From Heterohyrax brucei (lineage: Eukaryota > Chordata > Mammalia > Hyracoidea > Procaviidae): a DNA stretch of 64,000 nucleotides. The notes under the pieces are model-generated. The model was not told where the DNA came from. It was given only the letters and a program-made list of their open reading frames with translations, and did no database searches. Location: NCBI GenBank assembly GCA_028571685.1, contig CM053148.1:83536001-83600000 (forward strand), in the 5' to 3' direction. Positions 11,366 to 22,933 of the stretch are shown here, one piece after another. Positions within the stretch are counted from its first letter, which is position 1, and every line of letters starts with the position of its first letter. The translations under genes were made by a program, and so were the position numbers.

Positions 11366-11915
11366 CTTGCATGATCAGTACTGTTCTTGGTGTTAGAAAG
11401 TAATGAAATAAAAAGACTTTGCCCTCAGAACCACCAGTAAGAAAGAATGACATTGATGTCATCCAATCACTAGTAGTGTTAGTTTGGGATTCCAAGACAC
11501 ATGTTCCATGCTCTGCTACTGGGTCAGTGTTATATCCAAATATTTCTGAATCATGTAGAAATGAGTTATGGTTCAGAAGGTGCTGGGTGGATGATGTGCC
11601 CAATGTTTCAACTGGAAAAACTCACCCAGTATCACATTCAATGTTATTTCTGATAGAATTCCAGATAAGAGTTTTATTTAGGAATATGTGTTTTCCAATC
11701 TGATTTTTGTTTTCTTTCTATGTAATGTGCACATAAATGTGAATGAGCAACCATCTCAAATGATTTGTGACACAAGGGTAAAGTCATTTCAGAAATGGTT
11801 ATGAAGGGCTAAGAGTGACAGCTTATACCTATGCAGAAGTCAGACTCCAGAGAGATCATTAATGTGCTCCCAACCCTAGACACTCATTTTTCCTATTAAT
11901 GAAAATATGCATTGT
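11366..11915. other. Unrecognised intergenic sequence
   Basis: Open frames of under 100 codons on both strands, none with a recognised family; no repeat recognised. Confidence 0.4.
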
Positions 11916-11917
11916 AT

Positions 11918-12055
11918 ATCCATTTCTGTTGAGTCAATTCCAACTCATAGTGACCTTACGTGGCAGAGTACAAATGGCCCATGGAGTATCTAAGGAATAC
12001 ATGGTGGATTCAAACTACTGACCTTTTGGTTAGCAGCTGTAGCACTTAACCACAA
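11918..12055 (-). repeat. AfroSINE, antisense
   Basis: GAGTCAATTCCAACTCATAG tail, ACTGACCTTTTGGTTAGCAG head region. Confidence 0.87.
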
Positions 12056-13088
12056 TTATACATAGATTGTATAGACCCTTTGAGGCAAAACTATTTTCCT
12101 CTCTGTAGTCTTTTATTTCTTTTACACTAGTTTTCTGGACTGTACTGGTTATTGAACTTGTCAGCTTTTGTTATTGTACTTGCACCTCTGAAGAGAACCA
12201 CTACTCGGAATTTGATGCTGCAGCTGATAAAGAAGCAGACAGACAAAGACACATGATACCCACACCGTGTCACCCCAGTACATGTGAGAGAGAAGCCGTC
12301 AATGACTCTTGCAACCTCTTCTATGAAAATAGACCCCGGCAGTAATTACGGCACCTCTGAGACTCTGTTAGTTCAAACTTCAGCCATGAAGCTGAGTGAG
12401 ATGCTTACTTTTGATAATTTCAGGAGCAAACATTTGGTTTACAAATCTGACTCTCCAACTCATGAAAAATAGAGGCAAGAGGGAGGTTTGCTGTTTATTG
12501 TCTGTAGCCTTAAACTTTGACTGGGAACCAAGTCTCCTGAACTCCGTTTAGCCATATTCTCGCCTTTGTCCAATGTTCACTGAGCTGCTTATGATCATTT
12601 ACCATGTCAGAGAAGGTAGGGCATGGAGAACGTGATCATTTCCAAGACTGCAGATCAATTCGATCTCACGGGTGGACTCTACGGGCATCTCAGAGTTAAT
12701 CAGCATTTGGGGTGGTGAATGCTGATATTGAGGAAGTATCAGAATATAGAGGCGTGTATCGGGGGCTCCTCAATTGCAACCATGAGTCTCTTGAGACCTT
12801 CTGGAAATAGGACATCCAGACTGTAAAGCATGAATGTTCATTATAAGGAAAAAAAAAGAAGCAAATAAATAAATAAATAAACAAAACAACATAGACACCT
12901 TTGAAAAGCATAGCTAAGCAAAGACCAAAGAGAGAGGAAGGAAAAAAATGACTCTGGAAAGGTGAGCAGAGGCCAGACAAACAATGAAAACCTAATAAGC
13001 TACTTTAAGAATGTAGACTTTTCTACAATGAAGAGTTTATTTTTGCTATTTCAGCATTCATGATACAGTAACTGAGTCTCCCGGAAAT
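12056..13088. other. Unrecognised intergenic sequence
   Basis: No gene or classified repeat, apart from a short (AAAT)n run at about 12862-12882. Confidence 0.45.
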
Positions 13089-13600
13089 GTGTATCAAATT
13101 GGCTAGGCCATGATTCCCAGTATTATGTGGCTGTCATTCATTTTGTGATCTGATTATCTTCCATTTTGTGTTATGTTGTAAATCCTAATATCTGTCTGTG
13201 GGTTAGTGAAGCAAGATTAGGCTGTGTTAAAGAGCAATAAGATGGGATGCAACACTCTTGTACAGATCAAAGGCCTGATTCAATGTAAGGGGAGTTTCCC
13301 CAAGGAATAGAGGGACCACCTACTACCAAGAAAGAAGAGCAGGGAGAGGAGTGCAGCCTTTTGGACCCAGTGAACCCACAATGACACCCTCCTAGACCCA
13401 GGGGAAGGCTGATGCCAAGACACATGGAGATAGATCTCCAAGGAATGCCAGGTGCATAGATGGTGAAAGGACACAAAGACCTTCCTCCAGAGCCTACAGA
13501 GAAAAAAATCCTTCTCCTAGGGCTGATGGCCTGAATCTGGACTTCTAGCTTTCTAAACTCTAAGAGAATAAATTTCTGTTTGTAAAAACCAGAAGAAAGA
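13089..13600 (+). mobile_element. Solo LTR, MaLR/ERVL-like
   Basis: Fossil LTR with GGCTAGGCCATGATTCCCAG near the start, AAGACCTTCCTCCAGAGCCT in the middle and GAGAATAAATTTCTGTTTGT (polyadenylation area) near the end. Confidence 0.65.
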
Positions 13601-14745
13601 CATCACCTTGTTCTTAAAGGATTTACAGTCAAAAGTAATCTACATACAAGTTCAGTTCCCATGCATACAAAAGAATGCAGAAAGCACTCACTATGTAAAC
13701 AATGAATTTTATTGTCACCCACCTGGTTTCCCAAGCCTGAACCTGTAATTCTTTCTTGACTTCCCCTTATGCCTCACCCCCACATCTAATTAGTCATAAT
13801 TCACTCATTAAGAAAATATTTATTGCCCAATCCTGTTGATTTTGCTTATTTTATATCCTTGAACCCTTTTCCTTCTTCCCATTCCCAGAGCCTCTGCCTT
13901 AATTTGGCTCTTCATGAAGCATTTGCTCAGCTACTTAACTAGTTGGCCTCTCTGCCTTTTTTCATTTCTACTCCTTATAAGCCATTCTTCTCTAAGGAGA
14001 CAGAAGCATCTTTTTTTAAAGTGTAAATCTGATCATCTCCTGTCCTCCAGAGACTTGCCAACATCTTAGGGAGAGTTCCAAGTGCTGAGAATGGCATTTG
14101 TGACCCTCCAATGAGCTTGAAATCTCTTCTGGAACAAAGTGAGCTGTGACAAGACAAACTATTGAAGAGGTGAAGGCTTTCATGATCTGACTCCTGCTTA
14201 TCTCTCCTAACTCCTCTCTCACCACTGTGCTACAAGCATGCTATGAAGCTTAATGTTCTTCTGGGAGCTGTCATCTCATTTCCTGACCTTGGCTCATCTC
14301 CTGACTTTCCCACTCCATGCCCTCACTTCACCCATCAAACTCCTACTCTTCACCCTCCAGACCCAGGAATGCTGCTCCTCCTTAGCATGACTTCAGGAGT
14401 CACTTTGGGTGCACCTCGAGCACCAGAAGAACTTCCCTTGCTGTAATTTTCCTTTCCTTGATACATCTTCCTTTCTAGAAGGCAAGTTCAGTTCTTTGAT
14501 TATGGAAATTGTATCAAGTTCATCTTGGTATCCCCTGTACCCAGAATATCTAGCACCTGAAGACACTCAGCAAATGTTTGACCAACTAAATAAACAAAAA
14601 ACAGTTTTTAGAAATAATACCTGTACTATCTTTTGTAGAGGCCCAAATAACAGACAAGGCCAGGGTTAAAGAGATTTCAAGGCATCCTAACTGTAAACAC
14701 AGGCAACACGTTAGTACCTGGAATTTGTAGTTTGGGAGCTTTCTA
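13601..14745. other. Unrecognised intergenic sequence
   Basis: No gene or element recognised. Confidence 0.4.
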
Positions 14746-14747
14746 AA

Positions 14748-14930
14748 GATGTTGTTGCTGTTGTTAAGTGCTGTCGAGTCAATTTTTGACTCATAGGGTA
14801 GAACTGCCCAAGATGCCTTCCTTGGCTGTAATCTTTAAGGATGCAGATCATCAGGTAGAACTATTGAGCTTCCTGCAGAGCTACAGTAAAACTTCGAACC
14901 TTTTAGCTGTCAGCCTAGTGCTCAACCGTT
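14748..14930 (-). repeat. AfroSINE long variant, antisense
   Basis: TGCTGTCGAGTCAATTTTTG tail and TGGCTGTAATCTTTAAGGAT middle block. The head is cut where the neighbouring LTR begins. Confidence 0.8.
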
Positions 14931-15262
14931 TGTCTTAGTCATCTCATGCTGCTATAATAGAAACAACACAAGTGGATGACTTCAAAAAGAGAAATTATAT
15001 TCTGTCACAGTCTAGTAGGCTCTGAGTACAAATCCAGGGCATTGTTTCTGGGGCAGTCTTTCTCTTTTGGCTCTGGAGTAAGGTCCTTGCCATCAATCCT
15101 CCCCTGGACTGGAAGTTTCTGAGGCAATGGGACCCTGGATCCTTTCCAAAGGAGGAGCTCTGCACCTGAGCGTTGAAGAACTAGATGTGCTTTGCTGCCA
15201 CAACTGACTGCTCGGACAGGGATCACAAGAGCAGGTGTCAGACAGAGCAGGAGAAAAACATA
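14931..15262 (-). mobile_element. Solo LTR fragment, MaLR/ERVL-like
   Basis: Fossil LTR, antisense, starting TGTCTTAGTCATCTCATGCT directly at the SINE boundary. Partial. Confidence 0.62.
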
Positions 15263-15461
15263 AAAGAAAATTCAGATTCACAAAAAAAGACTACACTTAT
15301 TGATCTGACAGATACTGAAGGACCCCCCAAGACCTCCAGACATCCTATGATCTGAGAACTCAAGCCCCTTCCAAAAGATACTTTTCAGCCAAAGATTAGG
15401 CTGGCCTGTAAGATTAATGACACAAGAAGAATGGGCTTCCTACTTATGTATAACCTAGCTA

Positions 15462-15583
15462 CTGCTGTTCAGTCAATTCTGACTCATAGCAACCCCATAG
15501 GACAGTGTAGAACTGCCCCATAGAGTTTCCAAGGGACACCTGGTGGATTTGAACTACTGACTTTTTGGTTAGCAGACAATAGG
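15462..15583 (-). repeat. AfroSINE fragment, antisense
   Basis: Tail and body (CAGTCAATTCTGACTCATAG, GAGTTTCCAAGGGACACCTG) present; head truncated at GGTTAGCAGAC. Confidence 0.83.
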
Positions 15584-15764
15584 AGACAGCAGGGCAACTG
15601 CTGCCTAAAGACAAGATGAGAAGGCAGGAAGAAATGGACGCGGAGAATCCAGGAAAGGGGGAGAGTGCTGATACATTGCTTGGATTGCAACTGTTACTGC
15701 AAAACATGGATAATTTTTTTTTAATGGGAGACTAACTTGATCTATAAACTTTCACCTAATGTAC

Positions 15765-15791
15765 CAACTCGACGGCACTTGGCTGGCTGGC
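15765..15791 (+). repeat. 27-nt SINE-tail micro-insertion
   Basis: Contains only the last bases of an AfroSINE subfamily tail (CAACTCGACGGCACTTGGCT plus GGCTGGC). It is flanked by AATGTAC on both sides (15758-15764 and 15792-15798) inside an L1 3'UTR, so it looks like an extreme 5'-truncated retroposition. Confidence 0.75.
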
Positions 15792-16741
15792 AATGTACAA
15801 TAAAACTTTTTTAAGATCATTTTATCTAGGTGTTGTGAACCTTGCTGTCAGTATCATCTTCCTCATCTACTGGTTCCATCATATCCTCTCCTCATCCCTC
15901 CTAAAGACAGTATATCGATTCTCAGACTGGCTTCTTAATTTGGATTTATCACACTAATGGAAATTCATCTTGTATATAACTCAGTAACTTAAGTCTGTTT
16001 TTTCACTCTAAGACATTTTTTACTGTACCACACACGTTTTCATTCCCACAGTTTTGCTCAGAATCCCCCACCCAGTACATCTTCATGGTATATCAATTTA
16101 TCACAAATTCTGTCTTCTAAAATCTTACTCTGATGTTACATTTATGAAGATTTCTGCAACTCCACCATTAAGTACCTTCTTCTGATACAATGGTGCCTCC
16201 AGAAATACTTTTTTGTACTAAATGAAAAAAAAAAAAAACGGCCCTGGAAACTGTACTAGTCAATATAGGTTAACTTACGATATCATTACAAATCTGAAAT
16301 TTCAGTGACTTAATAAAAGTTTATTTCTCATTTATACACTATGTCCTATATGGGTCATCAGTTAGTTGCATTATTCAATCATCCTAATGTCCCAGAAGAC
16401 AGAGATGCTAATATCTGGTAGCTGCATGATCTCCAATATGTGACCTCATTGTTATGGCAGGGGAAGAAAAATTGTATAAACATTAAAAGTTGTATAAGCA
16501 TAAACCACATATACAACTTACTGCATGTCCTATAATCTCAAATGGTAGCATTGAGTTTTTATAGTTTTCTTTAAATATTTTTCCACCAATATTTGTAATA
16601 GGCATTTTTATACTGTTACTGTACTACAACTACAGCTACTACTCTATCTCTCCTACCAAGTAATGGGTGTTCGCCAGTTATTAGAACATGCAATTAACAA
16701 TAATTTTTCATTAGTAATCCCACTAATTTGAAATAAATACG

Positions 16742-16796
16742 ATGCCAGCCAGCCAAGTGCCGTCGAGTCGGATCCGACTCATGGCGACCCTATAGT
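16742..16796 (-). repeat. 55-nt SINE-tail insertion, antisense
   Basis: Antisense SINE tail (CAAGTGCCGTCGAGTCGGAT, CTCATGGCGACCCTATAG) with possible 5-bp flanking repeat ATACG (16737-16741, 16797-16801). Confidence 0.65.
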
Positions 16797-16811
16797 ATAC
16801 GCATAATTAGC

Positions 16812-17453
16812 TGTCATGGATTGAACTACCTCCCCATGAAATGAGTGTGGTGGTACAGTGGTTAAGTGTTACAGCTGTTAACCAAAAGGCCAGCTGTTCA
16901 AATCCATCATCTACTTCTTGGAAACTCTGGGGCAGTTCTACTCTGTACTGTAGGGTCCCTATGAGTTGAAATCCCCTGGACAGCAATAGGTTAAAAATGT
17001 GTGCATCGGTTTGGCTGGGACGTGATTCCTAGTACTGAGTGATTTTCTCCTACACTGTAAGTCTGTCTGTGTGATGTTAATGAGGGAGGATGGGCAATGG
17101 TTGTGTTGATGAGGCACGACTCAATCTGTAAGATTGCCTTGAGGCAATCTTTTGGACTATAAACAGAAGCAAGCAGAGAGTTGGGGACCTCACACCATCA
17201 GGAAAGACTCAATGCTTGGAGCAGAGGGTGTCCTTTGGATTCAGGGACCTTGCACCTCAGAGGGTCCTAGCCCAGGGGAAGATTGATGAGAAGGACCTCC
17301 CACCAAAGCCTACAGAGAAAGACTTCCCCTGGAGCTGACACCCTGGATTTGAACTTCTGGCCTACATTTTGGTGAGAAAAAATAATTTTTCTTTGTTAAA
17401 GCCATTCACTTCTGGTATTTCTGTTACAGTAGCACGAGATGGCATAAGATTCT
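16812..17453 (+). mobile_element. Solo LTR, MaLR/ERVL-like, interrupted by a SINE
   Basis: Fossil LTR starting TGTCATGGATTGAACTACCT and ending near TGTTACAGTAGCACGAGATG. An AfroSINE (about 16841-16992) interrupts it near its 5' end. Confidence 0.7.
16841..16992 (+). repeat. AfroSINE, sense, inside an LTR
   Basis: GTGGTGGTACAGTGGTTAAG head, GGGGCAGTTCTACTCTGTAC body, AATCCCCTGGACAGCAATAG tail. Confidence 0.85.
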
Positions 17454-17454
17454 G

Positions 17455-17612
17455 ACAGTATAGTGGGTAAGATCTACATCTGCTAGCCAAAAGTTCTGCA
17501 GTTTGAATCCATCAGCTACTTCTTGGAAACTCTACGGGGCAATTCTACTCTGTTCTGTAGAATGGCTATGAGTTGGAATCAACTGATGGCAACAAGTTTG
17601 GTTTGTTTATAT
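17455..17612 (+). repeat. AfroSINE, sense
   Basis: AGTATAGTGGGTAAGATCTA head (degraded), CGGGGCAATTCTACTCTGTT body, GAATCAACTGATGGCAACAA tail. Directly follows the LTR. Confidence 0.83.
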
Positions 17613-18140
17613 ACATTATACTACTAATCTACTTACACGTGGGCAAAAAGGTAGAAAAAGTAAAAGTCCATTTTAATGTATCATTTTCCATCACCTTTTC
17701 CTGTAACCCATAGCCATGCAATTATTCATAAATTTGGATTCAGGTGAGATCTTCTGCTCATGCAAAGCTGATGGTATAAACTGATTCCAAAAAAGTCAAA
17801 TTAGCCTATAAATGCCAATGTATCAGATGACTTAAAAAAAAGTCCTTTAAGCTCAGACATATTAAATATACTTCATATGATCTCTGTTGGGCTGAAAATA
17901 GAAGCCATTCTTTAGCATCTGTACTGCTTAAAATTTACACGTTTTTCAATCTGGGTGCTAAGAAGACAATCAAAACATTAAACACAGAAGACAAAGAAGA
18001 CTTAAGCTTGTCTATCATAGCTGACTTTTTCTTTTTTTCCCTCACTAATTAATGTTTACTAAAGGTAATATAATAGCTGTTTCTTAGTACCTTTGGGTGG
18101 GTTACGTTATTATATAACCTCATAAAGTTACAACTCTTAC
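17613..18140. other. Unrecognised AT-rich intergenic sequence
   Basis: No gene or element recognised. Confidence 0.4.
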
Positions 18141-18144
18141 AATG

Positions 18145-18575
18145 CCAGACTCCCTGATATAGAGGGAGAAAAATAGGGGTGCAGGTCTAGAATTCTCCTA
18201 AAAGACCAGACTTGGTGGTCCGACACCCTGGAGGCTCCCTTGAGAGCACGGCCCTCATCTTGCTCCAACCCCATCACTGAAACTAGAACTGAAGACAATC
18301 CTTTAGACAAAAATTGGACTGGGCTGTAAGACATGAGGCTGTTGGTGCAGCTCTCCAGCAGTAATGAGAGGGGAGGGTGTTGAGGAAGGGATAGGACTAA
18401 GTCCAATGAATAAGGGATTTACAGAGTGGAAGGGATGAATGTGGTGTCACAGGGCTGGGATAGCAGATGGAGTCACATGGAGGTCTATACATAGAGTTTG
18501 ATACAGCAAATTGACCTCATTTGTAAATTTTCACGTAATTATAATAAAATATTATTAAAAAATTAAATTCATAAA
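18145..18575 (+). mobile_element. L1 3'UTR-like fragment, sense
   Basis: GC-richer block ending ATTTGTAAATTTTCACGTAA and an AT-rich AATAAAAT tail. Layout parallels the L1 3'UTR at 15265-15815. Confidence 0.5.
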
Positions 18576-19044
18576 GTTCTCTGTGTGTTAATTGAACTCT
18601 AGTATATTAAGATGAAGTCTTAATTTTTCACATCAACTGTCTAGTTTACTAAGTAGAGACTCTTTACTTATGTTGTATAACACAGAGGGAATACTGATGT
18701 TTCCTTCTGAGTTTTTTGAGTCATGGGACTCAATGCTTGCCAACCCCACTTGTCATACCCTTGTCCCCCACACATTTCAGCATTCAGGCTCACACAAAAT
18801 GGGACTGTCCTTTACATTTAGGCTTTCCAGCTTAAGAAACAGAAAAACATGGCCTGCTGTGGATGCTTAAATCACTGATGGACACAGCTAGACAAGATGG
18901 AATGGTGATTCCAATGCCTTACAATTTTGATGGAGCCAAAATCAAAGCCCAGTCTCAGAAATAGAAATAAATCTATTTCTGTGTAGCACATTTACCCCAA
19001 TGCAAATAAATTACTGACTGTAATAAAAGTCTACTGATACTTGT

Positions 19045-19077
19045 GAGTGAGATCCAACTCGACGGCACTTGGTTTGG
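19045..19077 (+). repeat. 33-nt SINE-tail micro-insertion with 11-bp target duplication
   Basis: The insert (GAGTGAGATCCAACTCGACG then GCACTTGGTTTGG) equals the last 33 bases of an AfroSINE. It is flanked by perfect CTGATACTTGT repeats at 19034-19044 and 19078-19088. A clear, minimal retroposition product. Confidence 0.85.
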
Positions 19078-19088
19078 CTGATACTTGT

Positions 19089-20320
19089 ACCTTGATAGAG
19101 TGGAACTTTGCGTAAATTGAGAAATCTGCTCTCAAATCTTCACAACAAAACACATCTGGTACTTTTAAAAAGAAAAATTCTGAATTCGGCCAACAAAAAT
19201 CTCTGATTTAGGTTATGAATGGAAAATACCATTGATTCTGACCAAGAATCTGCCAAAAACTCATACAAATTATTCCTTGAAGACCTATTCAGTATATTGC
19301 CTACACATTTATCTAGAAAAAGTCGTATACCTACAATTAGTTAGATCTCTGGAAAATTAAAAAAACTTAGAAAATACTCAGTCAGCTGCAAAAGAAAATA
19401 TTTTACTAATATACAGTGTGATTTTTAGCATTCAGATCACAAAAAAACATCTCTCCAAAGATGATTTTAGTGTTTTGTAAAACCATCGCTGTTGCATACT
19501 ATAAAATAATGTTTCTTATATAAGCACTTTATATCTGATTCCTGTGGGAGCAGGTACGTGCAAGTGGCTTAAATTAGTGACCATGAAAACAAAATTAGCC
19601 TAAATGCCTTTGCTTCCAGGCAAGTCAAACTCTGTGCCCAATTATGATAATTGGTTAACCTCAGGTACTTGGTAACATTTACGTTTCTGCTGTCGCCTCT
19701 GTTTCATTTTCATTCCAAATTACTCTGTATTATGCTATGATTATTTTTACAAATTGTCTTAAATTCCATTGGCTGTCACTTGATCACCAGAACTGATGAG
19801 ATTAGTCTAGGAACTTCAGCAAGGAGGCTGTGGTCACTGAGTCTAGGTCAGATAAGAATGGTATGGATGAGGTTTAGCTACTCATGGCCTTCAAGATTTC
19901 ATACATCTTACTTAAATCTGTTGTAACGGTGCCAGAAGAGATGTAGTTAGAGTTGCAAAGGAAAATGAGAAATAAACGCACAACCAGTAGAGAAATGATC
20001 TACACCAAACACGCTGAACTAACCAACTAGAAGATGTGCAACCAGACAAAATGATTGATAATGCTTTTAAGAAAAGGCTTACACAGCCTTGTTGGGTATG
20101 ATTGAAAATCATAGTTAGTGGGAGTTTGCTAAGGAGAGGTCAATGGGTCTGGTTGGAAGAAAACCACCTCATTTATCTGCTTAGTAATTTGTGAGAGTAT
20201 ACTACAGACACTAGCTCAGAGGCAGTAGCAGTTCTGCTTGAGAAAGGAGACCAGTGCTTCCCTCCTGAAGCCGGTCACCCTGAAGAATAGCACTTTAGTA
20301 AGAGAAAGAATTCCAGTATA
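19089..20320. other. Unrecognised AT-rich intergenic sequence
   Basis: No gene or recognisable element. Confidence 0.4.
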
Positions 20321-20322
20321 AT

Positions 20323-20500
20323 CATCGTTGTTATTACTTACCATCCAGGTAGTTCTTACTCATGGTGACACCACGTACGACAGAATGAAAGTTTGCCTGG
20401 TCCTTTGACTCTGTGATTGTGGCTGTTCTGTCAGTAGATCTCCTTGAGGGGAATTCTCTCATTTTCGTTGGCCCTCCACTTTACTGAACATGATATACAA
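20323..20500 (-). mobile_element. RTE LINE 3' end, antisense fragment
   Basis: Starts ATCGTTGTTATTACTTACCA and includes CAGAATGAAAGTTTGCCTGG, the complement of the RTE 3' region. Confidence 0.68.
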
Positions 20501-20699
20501 CTCTCAAATCAGTCAACTACATAAACAAATATGGTCTGTATAAGAGTGTGAGATTGCATGGTGCTCACTGACTTCTCTAACTTTGGGATTATTTCCCACA
20601 TGCGACAAAGTGTGATGAAGCCCAAATTTCTTTCAAAGGCCTTGTCTTCTAGAAGTAAATGTTGCCATCATAGGCAGTTTGTACCATGATGAAAGTTAA

Positions 20700-20903
20700 A
20701 ACTAATCACCAGTATGCTACAGCTCTGATGGCCATTCCAGAAAAAGAGTTCCAAAATTGCTCTGAAGGGTGGACTAGGTACTGGCATTGGTGCATAGCTT
20801 TGAAGTGCTGTACTTTGAAGGTGACAGTGGTGATATTCAGCAATGAGGCATGTAGCACTTTTTCTAGGATGAGTTCATGTACTTAATTGTCTGACTTTGT
20901 ATA
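20700..20903 (+). mobile_element. Mariner 3'-terminal fragment
   Basis: Encodes TALMAIPEKEFQNCSEGWTR and ends in the same terminal sequence as the fold-back copies (GTACTTAATTGTCTGACTTT). Only the last ~200 bp are present. Confidence 0.75.
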
Positions 20904-21287
20904 ACCATATAAGATACAAAAGCAGTGTGAAATTTTAGTATGATTTCTTAGGGTTTAACAAGTAAGCCAGGCTTCAGTGAACTTGGAAAAAAGTCAATTT
21001 CTGAGGCAGCATTTCCCAGTTTGCAAAAGAACAACCCAAATATATCAGAATTCTCTAATATGTTATGCAGAGAAATTCATGTACGTGTTTAAGCACCACA
21101 TATGTCTTCTGTTTATGTATAAACACCACATTAACTGATTTGTAATGTTTTCTAAATAAAACCTAGAAATAATATGTCATTACATATGCTGTACTTTTAT
21201 TCCACTGACAGTCAGTTTCATGATCAACTAAACAAGTCAAAAAACAAAACATTAATATTTATATGGGTTTATTTTTCTAAATCAATA

Positions 21288-21380
21288 TTACTTTGAAGGT
21301 GACCACAGTGATATTCAGCAATGAGGCACGTAGCACTTAGAACAATTAAGTTTGTGGACTTAATTGTTGGACCTCATAGG
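21288..21380 (+). mobile_element. Mariner terminal fragment
   Basis: TATTCAGCAATGAGGCACGT and TTGTGGACTTAATTGTTGGA match mariner ends. The variant CACTTAGAACAATTAAG is closer to the left arm of fold-back copy A than to its right arm. Confidence 0.65.
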
Positions 21381-21442
21381 TTAAAATCCTGAAGAATGTC
21401 ATCAATTATTGGTACTGCTCATTTGACCCCAATGAATTTTAG

Positions 21443-21918
21443 TGTGATCGATTGAATTGTGCACCCTAAAAAATGTGTATAGCAATTTGGCTGGGTCTTG
21501 ATTCTTAGTTTTGTATGATGTTTCTATGAGTTGTAAAGCCTTCCCTCATTAATAAGGGAAGGTGGGCAGGAGTTGTACTGGTCAAACAGGATTCAGTCTA
21601 TAGATTGTATTTTGCCTTGAGGCAATATCTTGGGATGTAAAGGAAAGGGAAGCAAGCATAGCATAGGGGACCTCATGCCCTCAAGAAAGCAGTGTCGGGA
21701 GTGGAGCACATCCTTTGGACAGGAGGTTCCTGTGGCTCAGAAGCTCCCAGTCCAAGGGAATACTGACAATGACCTTCCTCAACAGACAACAGAGAAAGCC
21801 TTTCCCTGTAGCTGACACCCTAAATTTGGACTTTTCACTTACTTTACTGTGAGGAAGTTTTTTGTTAATGCCATCCACTTATGTTATCTCTGTTACAGCA
21901 GCACTAGAAGACTAAGAT
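21443..21918 (+). mobile_element. Solo LTR, MaLR/ERVL-like, full length
   Basis: Fossil LTR of about 475 bp, starting TGTGATCGATTGAATTGTGC and ending GCAGCACTAGAAGACTAAGA. The best uninterrupted example of this LTR family in the window; no internal retroviral sequence next to it. Confidence 0.75.
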
Positions 21919-21974
21919 GCTTAAAGACTTTTATCTTAAATATCTAGTTGATCTAAAAGAAATTATTTCATCAA

Positions 21975-22135
21975 ACATCCAAAAATCCAAACTCACTGCC
22001 CTCGAGTCGATTCTGACTCCTAGCAACCCTGTAGGTTAGAGTAGAACTGTCCCACAGGGTTTCCAAGGACCCCCTGTAGAATTTGAATTTTTTGGTTAGC
22101 ACTTAATCATTATGCTACCAGGGTTTCCTAATCTA
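21975..22135 (-). repeat. AfroSINE, antisense (cluster 1 of 4)
   Basis: CCCTCGAGTCGATTCTGACT tail, TGCTACCAGGGTTTCC head. Confidence 0.88.
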
Positions 22136-22177
22136 AACGAAATGATTTCATCAAACACAGGCAATTACATTTTCAAC

Positions 22178-22345
22178 CAAACCAAAGGCAATTCTGACTC
22201 CTAGCAACCCTGTAGGGTTTCCAAGGATATAAATCTTTATAGAAGCAGATTACCACACCTTTCTCCCTCAGATCAGCTAATGGGTCCAAACTGCTGAAGT
22301 TTCAGTTAGCAACTGAGTGTTTTAACCAGTATGCCAATAGGGCTC
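22178..22345 (-). repeat. AfroSINE long variant, antisense (cluster 2 of 4)
   Basis: CAATTCTGACTCCTAGCAAC tail, AAATCTTTATAGAAGCAGAT middle block, GCCAATAGGGCTCC head. Confidence 0.83.
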
Positions 22346-22389
22346 CTCTAATTCTACATTGCTCGAATAAGAATAGTTATATAATTTGA

Positions 22390-22548
22390 TTGCATGCCAG
22401 CCAGCCAAGTGCTGTTGAGTCGGATCCAACTCATGGCGACCCTAGAGGCCAGCGTAGAACTCTAGAGTATTCAAGGAGCCCCTGGTGGATTTGAACTGCT
22501 GACCTTGTGATTAGCAGTGGTAGCATTTAACCCACTACACCCCCAGGT
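22390..22548 (-). repeat. AfroSINE, antisense, with GCCAGCCAGCC tail (cluster 3 of 4)
   Basis: GCCAGCCAGCCAAGTGCTGT tail, GGAGCCCCTGGTGGATTTGA body. This tail variant is the one found alone in the micro-insertions. Confidence 0.88.
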
Positions 22549-22577
22549 TGTCATTGTATTATATACGATTAGCCTCA

Positions 22578-22740
22578 AAGCCAAAACAACTGCCATCACG
22601 TCAATTGTGACTCATAGCCACCCTATAGATCAGACGAGAACTTCCCCATATGGTTTCCAAGGAGCATCTGTCAGATTTCAACTGTTGACCTTTTGGTTAG
22701 CAGACGTAGCACTTAACCACTATACCATCTTGGTTTCTTA
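22578..22740 (-). repeat. AfroSINE, antisense (cluster 4 of 4)
   Basis: AAAACAACTGCCATCACGTC tail, GTAGCACTTAACCACTATAC head. Confidence 0.87.
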
Positions 22741-22933
22741 GATACATATAGGATTACATGTCACATAATTTCCAGAAAATAATTTTGAAGCATTAGTCCC
22801 AAACTAAAAGTAAGTGATTAATTATCTTATACTAGAAAAGATGAGTTTGCATGATAGAAAGAAAAAGAACTCTAAAAGAAGACTGTCCTTAACATTAAGC
22901 TGTAATTTTAAATAATCTACCTAGAAATTTTAC

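Larger units (their letters stand above)
15265..15815 (+). mobile_element. L1 3'UTR, sense, with two insertions
   Basis: L1-type 3'UTR running to GATCTATAAACTTTCACCTA and an AATAAAA end. It holds an antisense AfroSINE (15462-15583) and a 27-nt SINE-tail insertion (15765-15791). Related to the fragments at 3735-4250 (antisense) and 18145-18575 (sense). Confidence 0.6.
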
